From a virus, in the IMG/VR virus record IMGVR_UViG_3300042197_000890, positions 1 to 41,457 of that record: a stretch of DNA of 41,457 nt. One strand, written 5' to 3'. Shown here in pieces: positions 30,777-38,211 of the stretch. Both the position numbers and the translations under genes were made by a program. The notes beneath the pieces were generated by a model. That model saw only the letters and a program-made list of their open reading frames with translations, ran no database searches and had not been told where the DNA came from. Position 1 is the first letter of the stretch. Every line of letters begins with the position of its first letter.

Positions 30777-31470
30777 CTATCCTTTTAGTTTAAAATTAAA
30801 GAATAAATTTGATCCAATTATAGATTTAAATTCTATATACACATATCCTGCTGGCAGACATGTTTTAGAAAGAGTTTATGATAATCAAGAAATTTCTAAA
30901 ATAGCTACAGATAATTTAAAAAAATTAGAAACTGATAATTGGAAAGTAAAACTAATTGAACTATATGTTGTACCACATGAAACTAAATGGATTAATATAA
31001 ATTCAACTCATTGTGGATATCCTAGTGTTGATCCACATATATTAAGACATTATTCACCAAATATATCAATGGAAGGAACTGCTAAATTATTTTTTATATA
31101 TGGTGGCGATTCAAATAGTAAAATGGAATGGTTTAAACTAAAACCTTTGGCATTAGAAACTCCATTCAACGCTGATGGTCACCCCATCACAAAGCGTAGT
31201 TATGCGTTTTGCGCTGCTCTTTTTAAAGAAAGTGATTGTGAATTAATTTTTGAATCAAAATTAGAAAATTTAATGTTTATTAATATATCATTACCTCATA
31301 GAATAAATAATTCTAATTCTAGTAAAAAAATGCATATAATAACTTGTTTATTTGAAGATGTAGAATATGAAATTAAAAATAATGTTAATGAAAAATGGAT
31401 ACATTATACCAGAGGAATATCGATTAAACAAGCTTCTCAAATATATAAACAACAAATACTGGAGGAATAA
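30769..31470 (+). CDS. Degenerate oxygenase-like protein (family C fold)
   Basis: A 233-residue protein. ATG 30769 is chosen over 30670 because it leaves an eight-base overlap, as elsewhere in the array. By eye it follows family C (genes at 23668-25712): WININSTHCGYPSVDPHILRH corresponds to the HxD region, KMEWFKLKPL to the MxWW motif and SLPHRINN (His177) to the distal His. The HxD is replaced by Asp88-Pro-His90 and the 2OG Arg position appears to be Lys, so iron or 2OG binding is likely altered or lost. It could be an inactive partner or a divergent enzyme. Confidence 0.55.
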   Translation: MNNYPFSLKLKNKFDPIIDLNSIYTYPAGRHVLERVYDNQEISKIATDNLKKLETDNWKVKLIELYVVPHETKWININSTHCGYPSVDPHILRHYSPNISMEGTAKLFFIYGGDSNSKMEWFKLKPLALETPFNADGHPITKRSYAFCAALFKESDCELIFESKLENLMFINISLPHRINNSNSSKKMHIITCLFEDVEYEIKNNVNEKWIHYTRGISIKQASQIYKQQILEE

Positions 31471-31473
31471 AAC

Positions 31474-32217
31474 ATGTGGATGGATATAAAAAAATATAAA
31501 GACTATGAAAAATTAAATGAATATCAATCTTTAATAATTGAAGATTTAAAAAATTGGTTAAGTACACATAAAATAGAAGAACACGCAAAACTTGTATACT
31601 CTGGTACGAATTCGAGTACAATAAAAAAACATGATTATAATAAATCTCAAGCTTGGTTGACTCCAAATGGTATCACATTTACTAATCCCGAAGAAGTAGT
31701 GGACGAAACAGAAGATACTCCAAATCCAGCATTTAATCCAAATACATATAAACATATAGATAATTGGAGATTTGTTCCAGGATATGTTGAAGGAAAATGG
31801 AATATGGAATTTTTAAATGTAAAGACACAAAAAGCATTAAGTGAATTAGAAGGATTGCTTCAAATGAATATAAATTTTTTAACACCATTTGGAAAAATAA
31901 CACCACATTTAGATGTGGGTAGTTGGAATAAAATGGCTATTTATTACAATAAGCCAGATTTAGATGGATATTTAATTGTATCAACAATACATTCAGGTAT
32001 GACAGATCCTAAAACTAAAACAGTGGGTATGCGTGTAGGGATAGGAGATTCATACGAGAATTGGCAGCCAGATGATTATATTGAACGTCGATATCCATTA
32101 GTTGGTGAATTAGTTTGTTTTGACGGAAGAAGAGGAATCCATGACATGTGGAATAACACAGCAGAATATAGAATCACTGCTGTATTTGATATAGATATAA
32201 AAGCTTTTAACAAATGA
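31474..32217 (+). CDS. Asp/Asn beta-hydroxylase-like 2OG oxygenase, array member 3
   Basis: A 247-residue protein with GGAGGA before ATG. His145-x-Asp147 (PHLDVGS), His223 (IHDMWNN) and Arg233 (EYRITAVFDID) are present. It starts WMDIKKYKDYEKL, close to WIDAKKYKHYEYL of member 5. An insertion around residues 40-95 enlarges its N-terminal region. Overlaps member 4 by four bases. Confidence 0.82.
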   Translation: MWMDIKKYKDYEKLNEYQSLIIEDLKNWLSTHKIEEHAKLVYSGTNSSTIKKHDYNKSQAWLTPNGITFTNPEEVVDETEDTPNPAFNPNTYKHIDNWRFVPGYVEGKWNMEFLNVKTQKALSELEGLLQMNINFLTPFGKITPHLDVGSWNKMAIYYNKPDLDGYLIVSTIHSGMTDPKTKTVGMRVGIGDSYENWQPDDYIERRYPLVGELVCFDGRRGIHDMWNNTAEYRITAVFDIDIKAFNK

Positions 32218-32912
32218 TAATTGAAACTAAAACATTCAAATGGTATAGTCAATTAATTGAATTACAAGAATTAATTAAACAAGATTTTAATAATTGGTTA
32301 TTAAAATATAAATTTGAAGATAGAGTTCAAGTACAAAAGTTTGAAAACCCAGAGGTGTATCCTGAATATTCAAACATCACAGGAGATATGGATGATTATC
32401 ATAGACCTGAAAATATAAAAGATAAAGAAGAGGGTAAATCAAAAGAATATTGGTTTTGCGATCCTATACTTACAAACAGAGGAAATATTAAATGTAAGTA
32501 TTACGAAGATTGGAAAACTTCAGCAGATTTTGCTGTTAAAATTCCTGGACTTGTTCAATATATTGTAAACTTTGTAAGACCAAATACTCGACTTCCAATG
32601 CATGATGATAGTGGTGGTTGGAAAAGACAAGAAAAAGATTTAGGAATTAAACTAAATGGATTTACAAATGTATTCGGACTGCAAGCAAATGGAAATAATT
32701 CTTATTTTGAATTTGGTAAGAATAATTCTAAACATCCATTAAACACAGGAGAGTGGATAACATTTGAAGGCAAAACACACGAACACAATGTGGTGAATAA
32801 TAGTAGTATATGGCGTGTCACTGCAGTTGTAGATTTTTTAGCATCTGAATATAACCTATCAATACCAGAAACTAAATACTTAAACCATAGATGGAACAAC
32901 TATAATTACTAA
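32214..32912 (+). CDS. Asp/Asn beta-hydroxylase-like 2OG oxygenase, array member 4
   Basis: A 232-residue protein. His130-x-Asp132 (PMHDDSG), His191 (HEHNVVNN) and Arg201 (IWRVTAVVDF) are present. The segment between them is the most divergent of the six (NVFGLQANGNNSYFEFGKN), suggesting a different substrate. ATGA overlap with the previous gene. Confidence 0.8.
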   Translation: MIIETKTFKWYSQLIELQELIKQDFNNWLLKYKFEDRVQVQKFENPEVYPEYSNITGDMDDYHRPENIKDKEEGKSKEYWFCDPILTNRGNIKCKYYEDWKTSADFAVKIPGLVQYIVNFVRPNTRLPMHDDSGGWKRQEKDLGIKLNGFTNVFGLQANGNNSYFEFGKNNSKHPLNTGEWITFEGKTHEHNVVNNSSIWRVTAVVDFLASEYNLSIPETKYLNHRWNNYNY

Positions 32913-32913
32913 T

Positions 32914-33501
32914 ATGTGGATAGACGCAAAAAAATATAAACATTATGAATATCTTAAAACAAGTTTAATTCCTGCATTGGAATTAGATTATAATAGGTTT
33001 ATTCGCAAATTTAATATCACAGAAACAGGTGTAAACGTATTTCGATTTGAATATCCCAATCGAGAAGACGATCATGCTGATGATTGGTGGGCTATACCAC
33101 TTATTCAAGGAGGTGAAGCAGTACCACCTTTAAGAAATCCATGGCAGCATGCAACAGCAAGTTTAAAAGAAATTCCTGGAGTATTTCAATCAATCGTAAA
33201 TTTTATAAAACCAAATGGTGGATTGCCAATGCATCATGACTTTGGTAGTTGGCAAAGAATAGAAGAAGCAATAGGGCATCCAGTAAAAGGATATACAATT
33301 GCAATTGGTATTGATATGCCATCAAACGATCCAAATGTTTGTGGTATGGAATTTGAAAATGATACTTATCCAAGAACTTATGAAAATAAAGAAATCGTAG
33401 CATTTAATGGACGTGACTTTATGCATAAAGTATGGAATAAAACAGGAAATTGGCGTGTTTCTTGTGTAATTGATACGAATATTACTCATTGGAAAGAATA
33501 A
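32914..33501 (+). CDS. Asp/Asn beta-hydroxylase-like 2OG oxygenase, array member 5
   Basis: A 195-residue protein, one base after the previous stop. His107-x-Asp109 (PMHHDFG), His171 (FMHKVWN) and Arg181 (NWRVSCVIDT) are present. IAIGIDMPSNDPNVCGMEFEN lies between them and closely parallels FGIDIPEPEKQALLFDGE of member 6, so these two are the closest pair. Transcription may end or restart at the promoter that follows at 33506. Confidence 0.82.
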   Translation: MWIDAKKYKHYEYLKTSLIPALELDYNRFIRKFNITETGVNVFRFEYPNREDDHADDWWAIPLIQGGEAVPPLRNPWQHATASLKEIPGVFQSIVNFIKPNGGLPMHHDFGSWQRIEEAIGHPVKGYTIAIGIDMPSNDPNVCGMEFENDTYPRTYENKEIVAFNGRDFMHKVWNKTGNWRVSCVIDTNITHWKE

Positions 33502-33505
33502 ACAC

Positions 33506-33534
33506 TTTACATACAATAAAAAATATAGTATAAT
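33506..33534 (+). promoter_or_regulatory. Sigma-70-like promoter of the last array member, leaderless
   Basis: TTTACA at 33506-33511, 17-bp spacer, TATAAT at 33529-33534. ATG 33542 begins eight bases after the -10, where transcription should start. There is no room for a ribosome site, so translation must use a leaderless mRNA or read-through from upstream. Confidence 0.8.
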
Positions 33535-33541
33535 ATAATCT

Positions 33542-34126
33542 ATGTGGCTTGGAAATCCTACATCTTATTCAAATTATAATGCATTAAGTGCTATGATGAT
33601 AGCATTAATGAGTGACTATGCTGAATGGCGTGGTAAAAGAACATTCGAAGATACAATAAACGCAGATGATCGTTATTCTATGCCTGCTGAAAATAGAGGT
33701 GGCTTTAAAGCATTACCACTGATTGATGCTCGTAAAATAAATGAACAATTAGAAGATAGATATCTTTGGAAACGCACTACTACTCAGTTCTATAATATTC
33801 CTGGAGCGATAGACTTATGTGTTAATATGATACGTCCAGGAAAAATGTTGCCAGTACATCATGATGGTTATGTTTGGGATTGGATACGTCAAAGTATGGG
33901 CGATCCTACACTTGAAGGATATACTGTAAGTTTTGGTATTGATATACCTGAACCTGAGAAACAAGCATTGTTATTTGATGGTGAAAAGAAAATTTGGAAA
34001 ACAGGAGAGTTTGTAGCATTTAACGGACACGATATTCAACATAGTTTAAGAAATGAAGCAACAAACCCAGAGCATTGGCGAGTGACAGCTGTAATGGAAA
34101 TTGATAAAAAATATTTTAATTTATGA
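33542..34126 (+). CDS. Asp/Asn beta-hydroxylase-like 2OG oxygenase, array member 6
   Basis: A 194-residue protein with its own promoter. His106-x-Asp108 (PVHHDGY), His167 (DIQHSLRN) and Arg180 (HWRVTAVMEID) are present. N-terminus MWLGNPTSYSNYNAL and central FGIDIPEPEKQ tie it to member 5. Independent promoter control would allow this hydroxylase to be made earlier than the others. Overlaps the next gene by four bases. Confidence 0.82.
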   Translation: MWLGNPTSYSNYNALSAMMIALMSDYAEWRGKRTFEDTINADDRYSMPAENRGGFKALPLIDARKINEQLEDRYLWKRTTTQFYNIPGAIDLCVNMIRPGKMLPVHHDGYVWDWIRQSMGDPTLEGYTVSFGIDIPEPEKQALLFDGEKKIWKTGEFVAFNGHDIQHSLRNEATNPEHWRVTAVMEIDKKYFNL

Positions 34127-34386
34127 GTTTAGAAACCGATCAATTACAACAAGAAATTTATGATGATATATTTAAAAATGCTATGGATCTTATAGTTAAA
34201 CATCAAAAAAATTCAGAGGTCAATCAATTAGTTTCGAGTACGATGCTTGCAATAGCTATTCGTTTTTATAAATCAGCTTTAACTGATACAGATTTTCAAA
34301 AATTTTTAAATTCAATTGTAGAAGTTGGACAAAATGCAAGACCATTTGGTGTTGCTGAAATATTACCAAAAAGAAAATTGAATTAA
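34123..34386 (+). CDS. Small helical hypothetical protein
   Basis: An 87-residue protein starting ATGA inside member 6. Helical (LQQEIYDDIFKNAMDLIV, TMLAIAIRFYKSAL), with NARPFGVAEILPKRK at the end. Without recognisable motif. Probably co-translated with the oxygenase. Confidence 0.55.
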   Translation: MSLETDQLQQEIYDDIFKNAMDLIVKHQKNSEVNQLVSSTMLAIAIRFYKSALTDTDFQKFLNSIVEVGQNARPFGVAEILPKRKLN

Positions 34387-34408
34387 CTAAATAGGTGTGC
34401 TTTTTTAA
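34387..34408 (+). promoter_or_regulatory. Possible late promoter and T-run before a microprotein
   Basis: CTAAATA at 34387-34393 resembles the T4-like late motif and is followed by TGCTTTTTTAA at 34398-34408. The T-run motif also occurs upstream of promoters at 19601 and 38783. Role uncertain. Confidence 0.3.
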
Positions 34409-34422
34409 CAAAGGAGGGTATT

Positions 34423-34527
34423 ATGACTCTTTTTGTTTATGAGGTAATAGTACTTATTTTATCAGTTATTATGTTAGGAGTATCAGTTTATTATATGTTT
34501 AAAATTGAAAAATATAATAAAAAATAA
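34423..34527 (+). CDS. Single-pass membrane microprotein
   Basis: A 34-residue frame with a very strong ribosome site (AAAGGAGGG) eight bases before ATG. Residues 5-24 (VYEVIVLILSVIMLGVSVYY) are one membrane segment followed by a Lys-rich tail. The ribosome site makes it a credible gene; function unknown. Confidence 0.6.
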   Translation: MTLFVYEVIVLILSVIMLGVSVYYMFKIEKYNKK

Positions 34528-34542
34528 TTATTATTTTATACT

Positions 34543-35118
34543 ATGAATATATTTTACTTAGATAGAGATCCTAAAATTTGTGCGACAATGCACTGCGATA
34601 AACATGTAGTCAAAATGATTATAGAGTATGCGCAGTTATTGTCAACTGCGCACCGAGTTCTTGACGGAACATCAAACAACGTCCTTACAAAATCAAAACG
34701 CAAATATACAACTTGGAATCATCCAACTCCATTAATGGAATCTACATTATACAAATCTACTATGAAAAATCATCCATCAGCTATATGGGTTCGTGAGAGC
34801 GTGACACATTATGAGTATTTAAAAGAATTATGGAAACATTTATCAGATGAATATACTCATCGTTATGGTAAGATACATAGTACCTACACTAAATTAAAAG
34901 ATGTATTAAAGATAAACCCAGTCAATATACCTAATATTCCATTCGAAGAACCACCACCAGCAATGAGTCATTTTCCATTATGTATTGTACCAAATAATAG
35001 TCTTTACTCTTATTACAATTATTATATCGTAGCAAAGAACTATTTTGCTAAATGGACTAATCGACCAATACCTGTTTGGTATTCAGAAGGATTGTCAACA
35101 AAAAAATTATATGCCTAA
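34543..35118 (+). CDS. Conserved phage protein, MHCDKHVVKM family
   Basis: A 191-residue protein recognised by LDRDPKICATMHCDKHVVKM, then EYAQLLSTAHRVLDG, NHPSAIWVRESVTHYEYL and YYIVAKNYFAKWTNRPIPVWY. The family is common in T4-like and other marine phages and I have seen it labelled as a pyrimidine-dimer glycosylase-like protein, but I cannot confirm that from sequence. Rich in His and aromatic residues. A DNA-modifying or DNA-repair role is plausible, not shown. Confidence 0.7.
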   Translation: MNIFYLDRDPKICATMHCDKHVVKMIIEYAQLLSTAHRVLDGTSNNVLTKSKRKYTTWNHPTPLMESTLYKSTMKNHPSAIWVRESVTHYEYLKELWKHLSDEYTHRYGKIHSTYTKLKDVLKINPVNIPNIPFEEPPPAMSHFPLCIVPNNSLYSYYNYYIVAKNYFAKWTNRPIPVWYSEGLSTKKLYA

Positions 35119-35371
35119 TTATACATTCGAAGATATAAAAACAGGAAAAGAAAATACAGAAACTATGAAGATGGATGAGTTAGAATCATACTTAAAAGCA
35201 AATCCAAACAAGAGACAAATATTTACAAATATGCCAGGATTTGTATCTAGTTGGAATGTAGGTGGTTCGAGTGGTAAAATAGTTGAGAGAAAAAAAGGTT
35301 TTAAAGAAGTATTAAATAAAATTCATAAGAAGACTCCTGGAAGTCGTTTAAATAAAACAACAGACATATGA
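35111..35371 (+). CDS. Conserved small phage protein
   Basis: An 86-residue protein. ATG 35111 is chosen because MPNYTFEDIKTGKENTE is the usual start of this family (MPTYTF..KETGE) and because it overlaps the previous stop by eight bases. Further markers are MDELESYLKANPNKRQIF, FKEVLNKIHKKTPGSRLN. It is a familiar small protein near structural and repair genes in marine T4-like phages. Function unknown. Confidence 0.7.
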   Translation: MPNYTFEDIKTGKENTETMKMDELESYLKANPNKRQIFTNMPGFVSSWNVGGSSGKIVERKKGFKEVLNKIHKKTPGSRLNKTTDI

Positions 35372-35490
35372 TGACATTAGAAAAAATAGTATTTGCTACT
35401 GAAATAACAGGTATGTTAATTATTATTACAATAGTGGCAATTATACTAGGATATAAATTATCAGAATGGTTTACAAAGGATAAAAAATGA
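35368..35490 (+). CDS. Small membrane protein before the endolysin
   Basis: A 40-residue frame starting ATGA over the previous stop, with one membrane segment (IVFATEITGMLIIITIVAIILGY) split by charges and a Lys-rich tail. Overlaps the GH19 gene by four bases. A second holin or antiholin is possible from position, but it is not the 3-TM holin type. Confidence 0.55.
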   Translation: MMTLEKIVFATEITGMLIIITIVAIILGYKLSEWFTKDKK

Positions 35491-36107
35491 GTATATTTAC
35501 AGAAGAAAGATTAGGAAAAGCATTGTATATGACAGATATAACAACTATAACAAGTTGGCATTCTGCCTTACAACAATCAATGCCAGAAGATATGATTGAG
35601 AACCCAAATCGTATTGCTGGATTTTTAGCACAAACATCTCACGAATCAGGTAAATATAAATTTCTAACAGAAAATTTAAATTATTCTGATAAAGGTTTAT
35701 TAAAAACATTCCCAAAATATTTTAATGAGAGTAATGTAATGGATTATGCTCGCAAACCAGAAGCAATTGCTAATCGAGTTTATGCGAATCGTATGGGAAA
35801 TGGTGATGAGGCATCTGGTGATGGTTGGAGATATTGTGGTAGAGGATTAATACAATTAACTGGTAAGAATAACTATCAAGCATTCGCTGATAGTGAAAAC
35901 ATGAATATAGAAGAAGTGCCTGAGTTCTTAACTTCGTATATTGGTGCAGTAAGATCTGCTCTTTGGTTTTGGAATAAGAATAATTTAAATGCTACAGCCG
36001 ATGCAGGAGATTTATTAATGATGACTAAAAAAATAAATGGAGGAACACATGGACTTGCTGAAAGAACAGCTGAATACACAAGAATCCTTGAAATATATTC
36101 AACCTAA
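35487..36107 (+). CDS. GH19 chitinase-like endolysin
   Basis: A 206-residue peptidoglycan hydrolase. Glu53 in QTSHESG is the expected general acid and Glu62 in TENLNYS the second catalytic Glu; YANRMGNGDEASGDGWRYCGRG and LIQLTGKNNYQAF are typical of phage GH19 endolysins. No signal peptide, so release through the holin is expected. No separate cell-wall-binding domain. The last 59 bases overlap the nuclease gene. Confidence 0.87.
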   Translation: MSIFTEERLGKALYMTDITTITSWHSALQQSMPEDMIENPNRIAGFLAQTSHESGKYKFLTENLNYSDKGLLKTFPKYFNESNVMDYARKPEAIANRVYANRMGNGDEASGDGWRYCGRGLIQLTGKNNYQAFADSENMNIEEVPEFLTSYIGAVRSALWFWNKNNLNATADAGDLLMMTKKINGGTHGLAERTAEYTRILEIYST

Positions 36108-36786
36108 TAAAAGATTCACTCATCTTTCACTTGAGTTTCCTAAGCTAGAAAGAATAGATTCCTCTGGGAGTAGAGTTTATAAAACACCAACAGGACAATT
36201 ATATCCTTCAGTGACAAGTATTACATCACTACAAAACAGAGCAAGTATTGTTGAATGGAGGACTCGAGTTGGAAGTACTGAAGCAAATAAAATATCAAGA
36301 AAAGCATCAGGACGTGGTACTCTAATTCATAAGTGGGCTGAAAAATATTTACTTAATGATGGGTTTGAATATAACACAGAAGATTTAGTAGAATCAACAT
36401 TATCTCAAGACTTTACTAACTTTATACCAGTATTAAATGAAATAGATAATATAATGGCACTCGAAACACCTATGTTCTCTCATGAACTACAATGTGCTGG
36501 TACAGTTGATTGTATAGCTACATTTAAGAATAAAGTTTCTTTAATTGATTTTAAAACAGCATCAAAACCAAAAGAAAAGAAATGGATACAAAACTATTTT
36601 ATGCAAGCATCAGCATACGCACATATGTTTAAAGAATTAATGGGAAAACCAGTACAACAAACAGTATTATTATTCTTAGTAGATGGTGGTGAAACACAAA
36701 TATTTACTGAGAATCCAATCAACCATCTTGAGATGTTTAGATTTTATAGAGAACAGTATAGAAAAGAAAATGAATTGGCAATCTAA
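36049..36786 (+). CDS. PD-(D/E)XK nuclease, RecB-like
   Basis: A 245-residue nuclease. ATG 36049 is preferred over 36037 because GGAGGA lies just upstream at 36039-36044. Landmarks in order: GRGTLIHKWAE (His94), LQCAGTVDCIA (Asp154), SLIDFKTA (Asp167-x-Lys169) and YFMQASAYAHMF (QxxxY at 186-190). This is the RecB/Cas4-like exonuclease layout frequent in marine T4-like phages, used in recombination or host DNA breakdown. Confidence 0.83.
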   Translation: MDLLKEQLNTQESLKYIQPNKRFTHLSLEFPKLERIDSSGSRVYKTPTGQLYPSVTSITSLQNRASIVEWRTRVGSTEANKISRKASGRGTLIHKWAEKYLLNDGFEYNTEDLVESTLSQDFTNFIPVLNEIDNIMALETPMFSHELQCAGTVDCIATFKNKVSLIDFKTASKPKEKKWIQNYFMQASAYAHMFKELMGKPVQQTVLLFLVDGGETQIFTENPINHLEMFRFYREQYRKENELAI

Positions 36787-36952
36787 TAAAGGTTTTACAG
36801 CAGAAGAACTTACAAAGTTTGGTAAAAACGTTTGGGATGAAAAGCTTTATATAATTAGATATAAAGGATTTTCTAATGTGACAATAGAGAGTGATTTTAA
36901 CAACTGGATAAAAGAAGTAGATGACCTTAAAATTGAAAAAGAAAAAGCATAA
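36770..36952 (+). CDS. Small hypothetical protein
   Basis: A 60-residue protein; ATG 36770 is chosen because it gives the usual short overlap (17 bases). Contains a GFTAEELTKFGKNVWDEKL segment resembling short DNA-binding or phage accessory proteins, and a Lys-rich tail. No family assigned. Confidence 0.55.
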   Translation: MNWQSNKGFTAEELTKFGKNVWDEKLYIIRYKGFSNVTIESDFNNWIKEVDDLKIEKEKA

Positions 36953-37031
36953 ATTTAATAGTCCATTTTTATCAGGAAGTGATATGAAACATGTACGAAC
37001 TAAAAGAAATAAGTCCAGCAGAAAATCTTAA
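36933..37031 (+). CDS. Possible 32-residue basic peptide
   Basis: An alternative frame starting at TTG 36933 fills the 38-base gap before the aminotransferase and runs 41 bases into it. The product is Lys/Arg-rich (KHKFNSPFLSGSDMKHV, then RTKRNKSSRKS). The ribosome site is weak. Kept as a low-confidence candidate only. Confidence 0.25.
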   Translation: MKKKKHKFNSPFLSGSDMKHVRTKRNKSSRKS

Positions 37032-38211
37032 GAGAGTCATTAAGACCGATGGATATTGGGTGCATTACGAGAATCGTATTAACTTAGAAATACAGTCTGG
37101 TAATTGTTCTTTCACACTTGGATATAATCATAAAGAATTAAAGAGTTTATTACCAACGAATGAGATTGACTTTCTTCGTGGGAATAGTGGTGAGACTGCT
37201 GAGCCTGTTGATCGTTTAAGTGAAACACTTACAAAAGAAGCTGGTATGGATGGGATTGCCTATGCTGTATCTGGCTCTGATGGTAATGAGTGTGCTTTTT
37301 ATATTAATGATTTGTATTGGACGAATAAAGGTGAACCACAAAGAAGATATATAATTTCAATACCACCTTGTTATCATGGAACCACAGTTGTTTGTCGGAG
37401 TGCGAATAACGATATCGTAGAGAAAAGACAGAGTCGTTTTGTTCCAATACGTGGACGAACTTGGTACACTACAGAAGATAGTATTACTAATGAAACAAAT
37501 GTACTCGAACAAATAATTCAAACGTTCAAGACAAGAAATGACATTGGTGCTATTCTAATTGAGAGTTATCCTTGGAATAAAACAATCGCTCCATGGAGTC
37601 ATAACTTCTATCAATTACTTCGTGCAGCTGCTACGTTGTATGGTGCAAATTTAATCGTAGATGATATTGCAGGTTATGGTGGTAAGATAGGAACACTCTT
37701 TACTCATACAGCTTATAATATCAAGCCTGATATAGTGACAATCGGTAAAGCACTTACAAATGGATTAATACCATTATCAGCTTGTTTAATTAATGATAAA
37801 ATATTGAAACAAGTAAAGACTAAATTTAATTGGGGGCATACATGGCAACCGAATATGTATGGTGTAAGAGTAGCGAATCGTTGTATAGAATTAATACAAG
37901 AAAGAATGGCATACTCGAAAGTAATCGAAAAGAATTTAAATGACATAGGCAATCGTTTAAAGAGTAAAGGACTCGTAAGAAACGTAATTGGGAATGGAGT
38001 ATGGAAGTCTTTTGTACCAGAACCAAATCCAATACCAATCTCGTTAGCTGAGATTGATAAAGCAGGAATGTCAGCAACAACGAACGAGAATACAATTAAG
38101 ACAATTATACCATTAATCGCTGATGATTTATATTTCGAAGAATTAGAAAAGCGATTAGAGGTTTGTTTAACTAATATACAAGAACAAAGAACACAAGGAA
38201 TATTGATATGA
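36991..38211 (+). CDS. Class-III PLP-dependent aminotransferase, copy 2
   Basis: A 406-residue paralogue of the enzyme at 15037; both begin MYEL. SGSDGNECA replaces the GTSAVECA loop, YHG is at 128-130, Glu191 and Asp224/Asp225 (LIVDDIAGYGG) hold the cofactor and Lys253 (TIGKALTNG) is the Schiff-base Lys. WGHTWQP is shared with copy 1. AGGAAG upstream is a weak ribosome site. By eye it uses more G/C-rich codons (GAG, CGA, ATC) than copy 1, so the two copies may have different histories. Substrate unknown. Confidence 0.87.
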   Translation: MYELKEISPAENLKRVIKTDGYWVHYENRINLEIQSGNCSFTLGYNHKELKSLLPTNEIDFLRGNSGETAEPVDRLSETLTKEAGMDGIAYAVSGSDGNECAFYINDLYWTNKGEPQRRYIISIPPCYHGTTVVCRSANNDIVEKRQSRFVPIRGRTWYTTEDSITNETNVLEQIIQTFKTRNDIGAILIESYPWNKTIAPWSHNFYQLLRAAATLYGANLIVDDIAGYGGKIGTLFTHTAYNIKPDIVTIGKALTNGLIPLSACLINDKILKQVKTKFNWGHTWQPNMYGVRVANRCIELIQERMAYSKVIEKNLNDIGNRLKSKGLVRNVIGNGVWKSFVPEPNPIPISLAEIDKAGMSATTNENTIKTIIPLIADDLYFEELEKRLEVCLTNIQEQRTQGILI

